From Odontocerum albicorne (lineage: Eukaryota > Arthropoda > Insecta > Trichoptera > Odontoceridae), in NCBI GenBank assembly GCA_949825065.1, contig OX463842.1, positions 51,582,526-51,646,525 on the forward strand: 64,000 nucleotides of DNA, read 5' to 3'. Below, one piece after another: positions 10,373-20,689 of this stretch; positions within the stretch are counted from its first letter, which is position 1; the number at the start of each line of letters is the position of its first letter. The notes below the pieces were generated by a model. That model saw only the letters and a program-made list of their open reading frames with translations, had not been told where the DNA came from and ran no database searches. The position numbers and the translations under genes were made by a program.

Positions 10373-10987
10373 CTCTTTCCCCGCGGGGAGCACAAACGCC
10401 TGTGATCTGACGACAATCCAAGTTTCAAATCACAAATACTTAAAAAAAATGACACAAAACCGGAATAAAAATTGAACTAAAATTTAAAATAATCTTTATT
10501 CTAGCGACATCTCTGAAAACCTTGTCAAATAATATATTAGTTTATGAGATATTGTTGAATAAACAGAGCGCCAAATTTTTTTGGTTTCTCAATATTTTCA
10601 GCATTAACGACCTGTCGCGCGGATCGAGTCCTGCGATGAGTCTCTCTTACGTAAATAAACATTACTAAGTCTCTCTTACGTAAATAAACATTACTAGTGC
10701 TATATGCATTTGATTGGGTGAGTGTCATGAAGCATTGATTTGATCGTAGCATTCCTTTGTTTATTTTACGTAATGTTAAGTTTATCTCCTTTATTTAATG
10801 AGTCTCCTTAAGAGTAATGACTATTATTTATTATCAGAAAATTACTTAAGTGTCATGTTTACTTGGTGTTGTAATCAAATTTCAGTGGTTCTAAACAAAA
10901 TATGTGTTTAAACTAAGAAATTAAAAAACGCTGAAATTGTGCCGCGCACAGGATTCGTGGAATTTGATTTTTAACGCGGTGAACAGG
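10373..10987 (-). mobile_element. TTAA-target element, family C, copy 1
   Basis: 615 bp between TTAA at 10369-10372 and 10988-10991. The ends are CTCTTTCCCCGCGGGG and CGCGGTGAACAGG. It is the reverse-oriented, longer relative of 60185-60467: both carry a CACGA(A/C)TCCTGTGCGCGGCAC block near one end and ACAAACGCCTGTGATC near the other. A ~30-bp unit (GTCTCTCTTACGTAAATAAA plus CATTACTA) is duplicated around 10650-10710. No transposase. Confidence 0.8.
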
Positions 10988-10991
10988 TTAA

Positions 10992-11940
10992 AATAACAAG
11001 AAGGGATAATAAAGTTTACGTAGAAAAAATAACACAAAAAAAACGTTTAAATTGATGCTTTATTTATGTTATCAATATGTTTTTTAAAATTCAATATGAA
11101 TGATTATTAATTAAACAATATAATCGTTTTTTAGTTAATTAATTTAACGTAACAGAGGAATATTTATTTTGATTTTAAAGAACAAAACACTTGTGTGATT
11201 TAATTGCTCCATCAGTGCGTCAATCGTAGCTTATTTATTAAAATAAATATTATTTGAACGTTTATGGCTTTCAGTATTCCACTAATTGTTCTAATTTGTT
11301 ATTAATTTAATATATCTTTGAAAAAATATGCATTTAAACACCCATGCCAAACTAACCTAAACATTTTGCGCAACGTTTACAAGAGGCCACATACACATTT
11401 TGCGGGGTGGATTTTTGATGCATAAATACGTTCATTGTATCAACCTCGCAACTAGGAACTCGATTTGTTCCCAGTGTACCTTATTGTTTAACTTAGTTGC
11501 AGCGCAGCATCCACCTTACAATGTATCCGTATACCCTCATCTGGGATTCCAGCGAGTGTTTCAGTGTTAACCCATATAACACTAATTTAACTTTTCCTAA
11601 CTCTTTCAATTCACTATTTTCTCTTGAACAAAGCATTCTTTAGTATAACTTTACAAAACAATGTCTTCTTTGCAGTAAACAGTTTTTTTGCATATTGTTT
11701 TTAATATGTTGGCACTTGAAATAATAAAGATATTGAATAAAAAAGATATATTAAAATTTTTGTCAAATTGTAACAAAGGTTTTTGAAAGCAAATATTTAC
11801 CCAAAAATTAAAAAAATATATACAAAACATTACAACATATATCTCGTAGGCGAAAATGACATATCTCAACGCCTTTGTATCTTCAAAAATTATATCTATT
11901 TCTCCTTACTTTTTCCTGAGTAAAATTTTTTACATGACGA
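10992..11940. other. No gene seen
   Basis: AT-rich. The portion 11340-11590 is less AT-rich and looks single-copy, but has no recognisable motif or frame. Confidence 0.4.
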
Positions 11941-12905
11941 ATTCACGGTGTCCCAGGGTCTCATGCAGGGTGATGGATTAGCCCCTACACTTTTCAACCT
12001 ATGTTTAGAACACGTCATATGTAAGACATACTACGACAACACACACCCCAACATATATTTCCAAAGCAGCCAGATTGTTGGATACGCAGACAACCTCAAC
12101 ATAGTGGGAAGATCCCTGACAGCAGTAAGAGAAGTCTTCGAGCCATTAGAAACAACAGCCAAAGAGATAGGATTGGAAATAAATTAAGGCAAAACGAAAA
12201 TAATGAAACAATCTAGAAACCCGGGCAATAATCCTCAACACAGCATTCAGTTTAAAGATAGATATAACTTTGAAATAGTTGATGACTTTACCTACCTGAG
12301 ATCCACCATAACTAAGGAAAATGAAGAACACAGAGATCAAACGAAGGATTGCGACAGGAAACAAAACATTCTTCTCTCGTCTTCCAGTGCTTAAATCAAG
12401 AAGTGTCCACAGAAAAACCAAAATCACCCTATACAAGACCATAATTAGGACAGAAGGGACATACGAGTGCGAAGCGTGGACGATGACAACAAGATCCGCA
12501 GAGATGCTGGACACATTTGAGAGGAGAGTGTTACGTAAAATCCTGGGGGCCGTGAACGATGGCGAAACCTGGAGAATAAGGTACCATGATGAGTTGTATA
12601 ACATCTATAAAGCTCCCAGGTTCTCTGTACATGCCAGACTGAGCAAGCTGAGATGGACTGGGCATGTGCAGAGAATGCCGTCATCACGGGTACCTAAGAG
12701 GATCCTTTAGGGACATCCGGGTGGAAGAAGAAAGGTCGGTAGACCTAGGCTGCGATGGGAGCATGGGAGAAAAAGGACGCGGCCCAACTACTACAAACGA
12801 CGGATTGGAAGGCCGCGGCGGGAGACAGGAGGAGCTGGAGGCGAGGATTGATGGAGGCCAGGGCCCGATATGAGCTATAGAGCCATCGAAGAAGAAGAAG
12901 AAAAA
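11941..12905 (+). pseudogene. Decayed LINE reverse transcriptase and C-terminal domain
   Basis: Opens within the RT palm (QGLMQGDGLAPTLFNLCLEH, cf. the conserved QGD..SP.LFN block) and continues to G-Y-A-D-N, the YADD active-site box with the second aspartate changed to asparagine. An in-frame TAA follows at 12185-12187. A frameshift near 12330 moves the reading to the frame that carries LYKTIIR, then AWTMTT, then LRWTGHVQRMPSSRVPKRIL. Another stop is at 12708-12710, followed by a GRPRLRW-type end. The 5' half of ORF2 is absent. The tail is GAAGAAGAAGAAGAAAA. Inactive. The C-terminal GHV block suggests an RTE-like or related clade, but the clade is uncertain. Confidence 0.8.
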
Positions 12906-13564
12906 ATTAACAGCTGTCTCATTTTATTATTTTCTCGATTTACCAGTATCTATTCATTGCTTTCGATTATTTTCAGATATTTCTATTCATTTCGTAAGTT
13001 TTTCAAAACTTTTATTCTCAATGTGTCTAAATTATCTCAGGATTTCGATTGTTTTTATTTACAATATTATTTATAGGGATGCAAATTCGATTCTTATCAC
13101 ATAATTGTAATGCCCAGACCTCTTCCTTTCATAAAACGCACTTACCTTCTATAATTGAATATCTATGATACTCTCGTTTGATCTTCAATTATAAACGAAT
13201 TTTATTTTATTATCCATCGAAGACGTGAACAATTGAATACCGGAAATACAAAAAGGCCTAATTGCCAAAAAATCCAAAATCGGTTTTATGCCAGAAATAC
13301 GTTCTATATGCCAACACTAATGTTTTAAAATATCATCTAAGTCGCCAAAATCGTTTTTTAATAGTGTATATATACACCAAGTTTGTATTGGTTGTATGTG
13401 CCCCTGTGGTAATTTCTTAAATAGGGATTAAGTGCCACACGCTTTTTTTGTCAGTTGTATTTACTAACAACCTTTTTTTGTATCATAAGAGTCACTTGTG
13501 TCGAAGCAAGCACAATACACATAATTACTTTTAAATTTTGAAGTATCAAGCTATTTTTTATGTG
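12906..13564. other. No gene seen
   Basis: AT-rich DNA with no recognised element. Confidence 0.4.
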
Positions 13565-13665
13565 TCCTTAATAAGATGCAGACCACAACTTGGTTTACTG
13601 GGCATAAGACAAAGGTAAACTAATAAACCCAGATGAATATAAATTAATTGTGCACTTTAATTTAT
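13565..13665 (+). repeat. Interspersed repeat family B, 3' fragment
   Basis: TTGGTTTACTGGGCATAAGA, then AAACCCAGAT and a CTGTTTTTTG ending, match the 3' half of family B at 14866, 41640 and 54030. It is cut by the mariner-derived segment that begins at about 13666. Confidence 0.6.
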
Positions 13666-14232
13666 CTGTTTTTTGTCTACAAGATATTATGTTTGCTTTT
13701 ACGTTACATATATTATTTTACTTGATTACAAACAAGCCTTCAAAAAGGAATGTCAAGTAGACGAAAATGAGCACTTACGACACCTCCTTCTTTTCGCGTT
13801 CAATCGAGGAAATAAAGCTGCCAAAGCTGCTCGCGATATTTGCAAAGTATACGGTGAAGATGCTATGAATGTAAGGACAGCTCGTCGATGGTTTTTGCGT
13901 TTCAAAGACGGTAATTTCGACCTAATAGACATGGAGCGTTCCGGACGACCAGTGGACTTCGATGAGGACCGCTTAAATCATATTATTCATGAAGATGCCC
14001 TTCAAACCACCGTAGAATTAGCTGAGCAGATGAATTATAGTCACATGATTGTATACCGTCATCTTAAATCAATGGGAAATGTCCAGAAGTTTGGCACTTG
14101 AGTTCCACATGTTTTGAGTGAAAACAACAAAAATCAACATTCGACAATTGACGTATAACTTTTACCATTTTGTTTTACTTTTGGTGCTCATTTTTAAATT
14201 TGAAAAAAAAAAACGGACATAACTTATGTTAA
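13666..14232 (+). mobile_element. Rearranged mariner-derived fragment with N-terminal DNA-binding region
   Basis: The frame at 13673-14101 encodes a mariner (SETMAR-like family) transposase N-terminus with two helix-turn-helix parts: HLRHLLLFAFNRG and AARDICKVYGEDA, then TARRWFLRFKDGNFDL, SGRPVDFDED, ELAEQMN and YRHLKSMG. The family ATG is lost (AAG at that codon) and a stop replaces the following W before VPHVLSENNKN. No catalytic DDD region is present. The last ~95 bp (from about 14140) are the reverse complement of the family's own 5' end, ending in the inverted repeat CGGACATAACTTATGTTAAC. The true left end is missing, so the copy is rearranged, not merely deleted. Confidence 0.8.
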
Positions 14233-14234
14233 CT

Positions 14235-14865
14235 CTAAATAAATAAATAAAAATATACCATCGTAGTAGCAAGCGTAACTAATAATGTTTAAGACTATTT
14301 TTTTAAAAAGTGCAAGATTTTGTACATCTAAATTGCCTTATAAATTATAAAGTGGGCTTTGGGTTCTAAATCAAACGAAAAATAGCCACGGCAAAATATA
14401 AAATACTTTATTTGGAATCTTTTCTAAATGGCAAAACTATAACATCACAATAAAAACAAAATGTTGTCTCTATTTTAGTTAACTATGAAATAATGAATGT
14501 TGAGGTAATTGAAGAGGTGAGGGTGATACCTTTGAGATGACGTATGTCATTGCTTGGTATTTCATGCATGGCCATGCGTACTAATGATTTCATCTCAGAA
14601 GATGTTCATTTTGAGGAGAGTATCTCTTTCACATGCATATATTACATAGTTTAGTTAATTATATATAAAGATTGTCTGGAGAACTTTTAGTGGTATTCGC
14701 GGTGAACAATACAAGGTTGTACGGAAGAGCACCTATCTATTGAATTGTTCTCAAAAATGCTTCTTCCATCGAGTTCTTAAAATACCCTTCCATATCATCA
14801 ACATTGAACTAAATATATGGAAAAAAATCACTGAAACCAAAACTTTGCAAAAAAATTAAAGATTA
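14235..14865. other. No gene seen; imperfect inverted repeat near 14.5-14.65 kb
   Basis: TTGAGATGA at about 14533 and TCATCTCA at about 14590 can pair in a loose stem. Nothing else is recognisable. Confidence 0.35.
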
Positions 14866-15176
14866 GTTATGAAGTGTGAGGAGTTTGATTTTGCGTGATG
14901 TATACCTATACATGTGGTATTTAGTGTCACTGTTTGTCAGGTTGATGAGAATGTGCAACGGGATTTTATGTTATCAAAAATCGGACAAAACTATCGATTT
15001 ATTTTTTTATGCTACATGTTCTAAGGGAGATACAGGTCAAAGCCTAGTTTACTGAGGGCACGACAAATGAAAGGCAACAAACCCAGATCCATTAAAATTG
15101 TGTGTTCAAATTATATCACCTGTTGTTTTTTGACAAAGGATGCATATTTCTTGTAATGATAAATAAATAAATAAGT
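14866..15176 (+). repeat. Interspersed repeat family B
   Basis: Shares with 41640-42145 and 54030-54490 the blocks CACTGTTTGTCAGGTTGATG, GAGATACAGG, AGCCTAGTTTACTG, CCATTAAAATTGT and a terminal TATTTCTTGTAATGATAAAT tail. The AATAAATAAATAA ending suggests a retroposed 3' end. The parent element is not recognised. Confidence 0.65.
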
Positions 15177-15486
15177 CTAGCCCTTTTTTTTATTACTTAA
15201 ATTAAATCATCGCTAAAATATAGGAAATTATTGAAAACTTTTCAAGGGATGACGATATTTGCAGAAAGCCTTGACATTTTTTTTATATGTGACTCTGTTT
15301 ACCTTTATACGAGTATGTGGATTTTTTATATGAAAATTTTCAAATTAATATCACATGAACTGTCAGACCACGTCAACATAAGAATATATATAAAACACGA
15401 ATCTTCACACTTTTCAACTACGAATGCGCGTATTTCTTTATTTTTTTAACGTTCTCAAATATTCTAACTTAATAATGCACACACAG

Positions 15487-15905
15487 CATCACGTCATTTC
15501 CCTGTCGAGGTAGGGAGGGAATACAGAGTTCCGTACTTTCTTACGTCGACACGCATTCTTTGCCTCTTTTACATTCATACAACTCCTACGTTGTCTTGGA
15601 CTTTTTATGTTTCGTTATTTCAAAATATCATTTACTTTATCGAACGATACTTTCCTTAGTCTTTCTCTACTACGCTTTCAATCATATTAACAATTGTTAA
15701 GTTTGCTTTTCTTCATTTACTTTTTCTACATCCCCAAACCATTTCAGGATGCCCTTCTTCATCTTACACAGCCTTAAGTTTACATTTATTTATTCACACT
15801 TTATTCCATATTCTGTTATTTAGTATCATCCCTTGTATAAGTCTCAGTGCACGTATTTCTACAGCATTTATTCAAAAAATTTCATTTATTTTTCACATTC
15901 ATGTT
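15487..15905 (-). pseudogene. LINE family-gamma 3' fragment
   Basis: The minus strand gives a degenerate version of the GHVER ... GRGRPR ... EILK ... LINE C-terminus with many stops. It ends at the family's ACGTCATTTCCCTGTCGAGG block, as at 43437. Confidence 0.5.
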
Positions 15906-16546
15906 TCAATCTTTAAGGTAATTTAATAATTTTATTCATTATGTATAAAATAATTTGTGGTTTATCAAAATTAAATAAGCCAAGTGTAAAACTGAAGGCG
16001 AAATAATTTAATAATAAAATTGTTCTATTTTACATTAGTTGAGAATAATTTAAAAAGTTTCAGAAGCAAACGTCATATTTCATTCCTGGACACATCTGGA
16101 CTATAATTCCTTCTAGGTCATTTATTGACCACCGCAAGAGGAAAAGCTCTCGTTGAAGAATTTTCTCTTTATCGCATGGTTCATTTATTATATTCAAGTG
16201 ACCGGCCAAAGTTAGGAAATAGGAACATAACCCATTCGTATTGGGGCTGCATAAGACATGGCGATAACCAGCTGCACCAGTACCTAAATGTTCAATATGA
16301 TATTTGCAATGCAATATCAAACACTTTATTAAAGTAATAATAATAAATGGACAATTTACAAAGCACTATTTTGAGAGCAAACTCTCCTTTATGGCGCTCC
16401 AATTCGTGACTCGAACACACCGTATTTACAGATTAAAAATATAATATTACAAAATAAAACTTATAAAAGTTGAGTGCAAGAATATAAAAGTGATTAGCTT
16501 CGGTTATTAGATAAAGTATTTTTTGAAAAAAAAAATCATATTTTTT
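15906..16546. other. No gene seen; single-copy-looking DNA
   Basis: The part 16050-16330 is higher in complexity than its surroundings and resembles no repeat in this window. Two overlapping open frames on opposite strands have no motif. Confidence 0.4.
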
Positions 16547-16732
16547 CAAAATATTAATGTAAGTATAACACCGGATAATAAGGTTAATCACAAAATATTA
16601 ATGTAAGTATAACACCGGATAATAAGGTTAATCACAAAATATTAATGTAAGTATAACACCGGATAATAAGGTTAATCACAAAATATTAGTGTAAGTATAA
16701 CACCGGATAATAAGGTTAATCACAAAATATTT
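16547..16732. repeat. 44-bp tandem repeat, 4 copies plus partial
   Basis: The unit is CAAAATATTAATGTAAGTAT, then AACACCGGATAATAAGG, then TTAATCA. Starts are at 16547, 16591, 16635 and 16679. The copies are almost identical (one A to G change), so the expansion is recent. Confidence 0.95.
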
Positions 16733-17559
16733 TCTTTACCTAATCTTTAATAAGTATAAAACTTGTGAATGACTTAAGCTACCGTGGTGGTACTGTTCTT
16801 TTCTCAATGATCTTCCTTAATTTTGCCCCAGCTTTTTTTTATTTACTTGATTACTCTAGAGGTTAATCAACACATTGTCTATCAACTTGCATCTACCATA
16901 GTCTATTCTAGTAGTTTTAAGGAGGTATTCTATTCTAGAGGCTTGAATTTTGGGTGTTTTTTCAGACTAAATAAAAAAAAAATTTAAAATATTCCCATAC
17001 ATTTTTTACAGTTTATTTATTGATGATTTGAGAATCTACAAAAAAAATTTGAAAACCAAAAAAAAATTAAATTCGAGATGTCATCAGCTGTTATATCTTG
17101 TCGTAAAAAAGAGGGGATAAGCTAGTCGACATGATTAAAACCTTTTTAAAAACTTTATACTAAAATTGTACAACGTTTTTTAATGTTAAATAATGTCGTT
17201 ATAGTTGGTACCAAAAAATTGTAAAACGACGGTTGTCTGAAAAAAAAATCCATTTTTTACTCTTTTTTTTTTAATTATAATTTTTTTTCAAATATTGGGT
17301 GTTAACTAACCGGAAGTTATGCCATTTTTTTTTCAATTTAAAAATGAGAACATCATACGGCAGCACAAAACATCATACGGCAGTCATGAAATATCACACA
17401 TAGCGACACACGAGATCTTCGCAGGGCATCGCATACCAGCTAGATCGTCTAAAATATGGAGAGACAGCTGGTACTCTACAAAACTACACCAAGAAAAAAA
17501 CATGAAGATTTTAATGATAATAAGTGCTGTTTATTTATTTATTATTAATGCACATAATT
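16733..17559. other. No gene seen; A/T-run rich
   Basis: Long A and T runs. A short direct repeat (ACATCATACGGCAG) lies near 17352-17385, just before the satellite array. Confidence 0.4.
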
Positions 17560-19165
17560 ATTGATATTCAACAAAAAAAAAACAGCCAGCTGATTCTGAA
17601 TATATTAAACGATTATAACCGACAAAAGGTTTTTTAAAAATATGGCACATATAACGGACTTATTGATATTCAACAAAAAAAAAAACAGCCAGCGATTCTG
17701 GATATATTAAACTGTTATAACCGATAAAAGGTTTTTTTTAAAATATGGCACATATGACGGACTTATTGATATTCAACAAAAAAAAAACAGCCAGCTGATT
17801 CTGGATATATTAAACTGTTATAACCGATAAAAGGTTTTTTTAAAAATATGGCACATATGACGGACTTATTGATATTCAACAAAAAAAAAAACAGCCAGCG
17901 ATTCTGGATATATTAAACTGTTATAACCGATAAAAGGTTTTTTTTAAAATATGGCACATATGACGGACTTATTGATATTCAACAAAAAAAAACAGCCAGC
18001 TGATTCTGGATATATTAAACTGTTATAACCGATAAAAGGTTTTTTTAAAAATATGGCACATATGACGGACTTATTGATATTCAACAAAAAAAAAACAGCC
18101 AGCGATTCTGGATATATTAAACTATTATAACCGATAAAAGGTTTTTTAAAAATATGGCATATATGACGAACTTTTGATATTCAACAAAAAAAAACAGCCA
18201 GCTAATTCTGGATATATAAAACTATTATAACCCATAAAAGGCTTTTTAAAAATATGGTACATATGACGGACGTATTGATATTCAACAAAAAAAAAACAGC
18301 CAGCTGATTCTGGATATATTAAACTATTATAAACGATAAAAGGTTTTTTAAAAATATGGCACATATGACGGACTTATTGATATTCAACAAAAAAAAACAG
18401 CCAGCGATTCTGGATATATTAAACTATTATAACCGATAAAAGGTTTTTTAAAAATATTACACAAATGACGGACTTATTGATATTCAACAAAAAAAAACAA
18501 CCAGCGATTCTGGATATATTAAACTATTATAACCGATAAAAGGTTTTTTAAAAATATTACACATATGACGGACTTATTGATATTCAACAAAAAAAAACAG
18601 CCAGCTGATTCTGGATATATTAAACTATTATAACCGATAAAAGGTTTTTTAAAAATATGGCACATATGACGGACTTATTGATATTCAACAAAAAAAAAAC
18701 AGCCAGCGATTCTGGATATATTAAACTATTATAACCGATAAAAGGTTTTTTTTTAAATATTACACATATGACGGACTAATTGATATTCAACAAAAAAAAC
18801 AGCCAGCTGATTCTGGATATATTAAACTGTTATAACCGATAAAAGGTTTTTTTAAAATATGGCACATATGACAAACGTATTGATATTCAACAAAAAAAAA
18901 ACAGCCAGCCGATTCTGGATATATTAAACTATTATAACCAATAAAAGGTTTTTTAAAAATATGGCACATATGACGGACGTATTGATATTCAACAAAAAAA
19001 ACAGCCAGCCGATTCTGGATATATTAAACTATTATAACCAATAAAAGGTTTTTTAAAAATATGGCACATATGACGGACTTATTGATATTCAACACACAAA
19101 AATACCAACCAGCTGATTCTGGATATATTTATACTATTTTAAGCAATGAAAGGTTTTAAAAAGAT
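17560..19165. repeat. Satellite array, 16 copies of ~101 bp
   Basis: The start motif GATATTCAAC occurs at 17563, 17665, 17768, 17871, 17974, 18076, 18176, 18277, 18379, 18479, 18579, 18680, 18782, 18882, 18984 and 19084, giving units of 100-103 bp. Each unit has an A-run, CAGCCAGC(TG)ATTCTGG, ATATATTAAACTATTATAAC, CGATAAAAGG, a T-run and GGCACATATGACGGAC. The first and last copies are the most diverged, as usual for array edges. The minus strand shows open frames across units, but unit lengths vary, so no protein is claimed. Confidence 0.97.
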
Positions 19166-19371
19166 ATTATATTATATATTAGTTTGAATTAAAGTACAAA
19201 AAAAATAATAATTTCTATCAATAATGGTAGAACTAGAGGAAAGGAATTTTCTCAAGTTTCAGTAAGATAATCAAAATAAATTCAGATGAAGGGATATTCT
19301 GAGAAATGTTATATTTATTCACTTCGTTAAGATACGTAAATAAGGATTGTGTAAATAATATATAACATATG

Positions 19372-19510
19372 ATAAATCTTGGAAGCTGGTTTCACATTCG
19401 GGTCAAGTGATCCGCAAATAAAGACGAGTAAATTGCGGTGTGATATGTGGGTGTGCAAAGAAGTCTCTTATTTGATCAAATATCAATGTGTAGGTTCCTT
19501 TGCTGTCTTA
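19372..19510 (+). repeat. Interspersed repeat, head homologous to 6800-6930
   Basis: GATAAATCTTGGAAGCTGG, then TGATCCGCAAATAAAGACGA and GGTGTGATATGTGGGTGTGC, match the head at 6800. The hairpin tail is absent here. Confidence 0.55.
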
Positions 19511-19734
19511 TTTTAAGTCATTGAAGTACGTTTCAACTCCGACATGTAGTCATACTTAGGTTATAAATACGTAGCCTCTTCAACTTATTTTCGTTAGCAT
19601 CAAAATAACAAATGTCATCGTAATTAAGTAAAAGAAGCATTAGACCTTGGGACAGTAGTATTTGACTTTGAACATGAAGAAAATTAAACATCATTTTAAG
19701 AAAATGTAGAGAATCCTCCACCTCTTATCTCGCC

Positions 19735-19940
19735 GAAAATTTTCAGCGTCTTTCCAATCATGGATTAGCGCTACGCTCAAACGGAGATTGTATATTGGCC
19801 TTTCCAATTCACCGCTCCTCTTTTTTTACGTCGTCCTTTACTATTCATGCAGTGAGACTCTGGAATCAGTTACAAACCAATATAAGACTCGCTCCGTCCT
19901 TGGCATACTTTAAGAAGCGACTGAATTCTTAATGTCAGTA
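19735..19940 (+). pseudogene. LINE ORF2 extreme C-terminus
   Basis: One frame ends F-T-I-H-A-V-R-L-W-N-Q-L, then S-L-A-Y-F-K-K-R-L-N-S-stop. This is the typical last segment of CR1/Jockey-type ORF2 (SVRAVRLWN.LP..IR...S...FK..L). The upstream part is out of frame or lost. Confidence 0.6.
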
Positions 19941-20029
19941 AAATAACGTGCTTCATTCCTGATTTTTCGTTTTCTTTCCTCTACACCATCTCTTCCTTTT
20001 CTTTTGAATGATGATATCTCACTTTACAT

Positions 20030-20245
20030 GAAAATTCATGTTCGTCCGTCTTTATGGGATTCGTGGGTATATGCTAACGTATATGTTTATGGATTTCGTG
20101 GGGATGGTTAGTCATTTGAATGATTTATGCGACCACACAATTTGCTTAATTTACTTTTATCTAGTTGGTTGGAAGAGATTGCCACCTGGCAATACGCCTG
20201 CCAGATTGTGTTTGCAATAAACGTGTTAAATAAATAAATAAATAG
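20030..20245 (+). mobile_element. Retroposon with shared hairpin tail, copy 2
   Basis: Same head as 2072-2300 (TCCGTCTTTATGGGATTCG, TTTCGTGGGGATGG). The tail is TTGGTTGGAAGAGATTGCC, ACCTGGCAATACGCC, then TGCAATAAA. It ends in an AAATAAATAAATAAATAG tail. Confidence 0.65.
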
Positions 20246-20281
20246 CGAAGCAAAGATCTTGCAGCTTGACTCAGAGAAATG

Positions 20282-20681
20282 ATTACGTTAATGTCAAGTA
20301 GACGAAAATGAGCATTTACGACACCTCCTTCTGTTCACGTTAAATCGAGGGAATAAAGCTGCTCGCGATATTTGCAAAGTGTACGGTGAAGATGCTATGA
20401 ATAAAAGGACAGCTCATCGATGGTTTTTGCGTTTCAAAGACGGTAATTTCAACCTGAAAGACATGGAGCGTTCCGGACGACCAGTGGACTTCGATGAGGA
20501 CAGCTTAAATCATAATATTATTAATGAAGACCCCCTTCAAACACCCGTAGAATTGCCTGAGCAGATGAATTGTAGTTACATGACTGTATACTATCATCTT
20601 AAATCAATGGGAAAAGTTCAGAAGTTCGGCGCTTGGGTTCCACATGTTTTGAGTGAAAACAACAAAAATCAATTACGTTAA
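20282..20681 (+). mobile_element. Mariner N-terminal fragment flanked by 10-bp direct repeats
   Basis: An uninterrupted frame from 20292 to the stop at 20679-20681 encodes only the mariner N-terminal DNA-binding part: HLRHLLLFTLNRGNKAARDI, AHRWFLRFKDGNF, SGRPVDFDED, YYHLKSMGKVQKFGAWVPHV, then LSENNKNQ. Compared with 13666-14101 it lacks four residues in the first helix region but keeps the W that is a stop there. Homology to the family ends abruptly at both sides. ATTACGTTAA occurs at 20282-20291 and again at 20672-20681, directly flanking the fragment. There is no catalytic domain and no terminal inverted repeat. Confidence 0.75.
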
Positions 20682-20689
20682 CTCTGATT

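Noticed and set aside
12146..12604. 152-codon antisense frame over the 12-kb LINE
   Set aside because: Shadow of the decayed sense reverse transcriptase.
16547..16732. CRISPR-like array
   Set aside because: The 44-bp units are identical throughout, with no unique spacers.
18146..18969. Antisense open frames with repeated KKPF-GYNSLIYPE blocks as a repeat protein gene
   Set aside because: They arise from the ~101-bp satellite; unit lengths of 100-103 bp shift the frame, so no consistent protein exists across the array.
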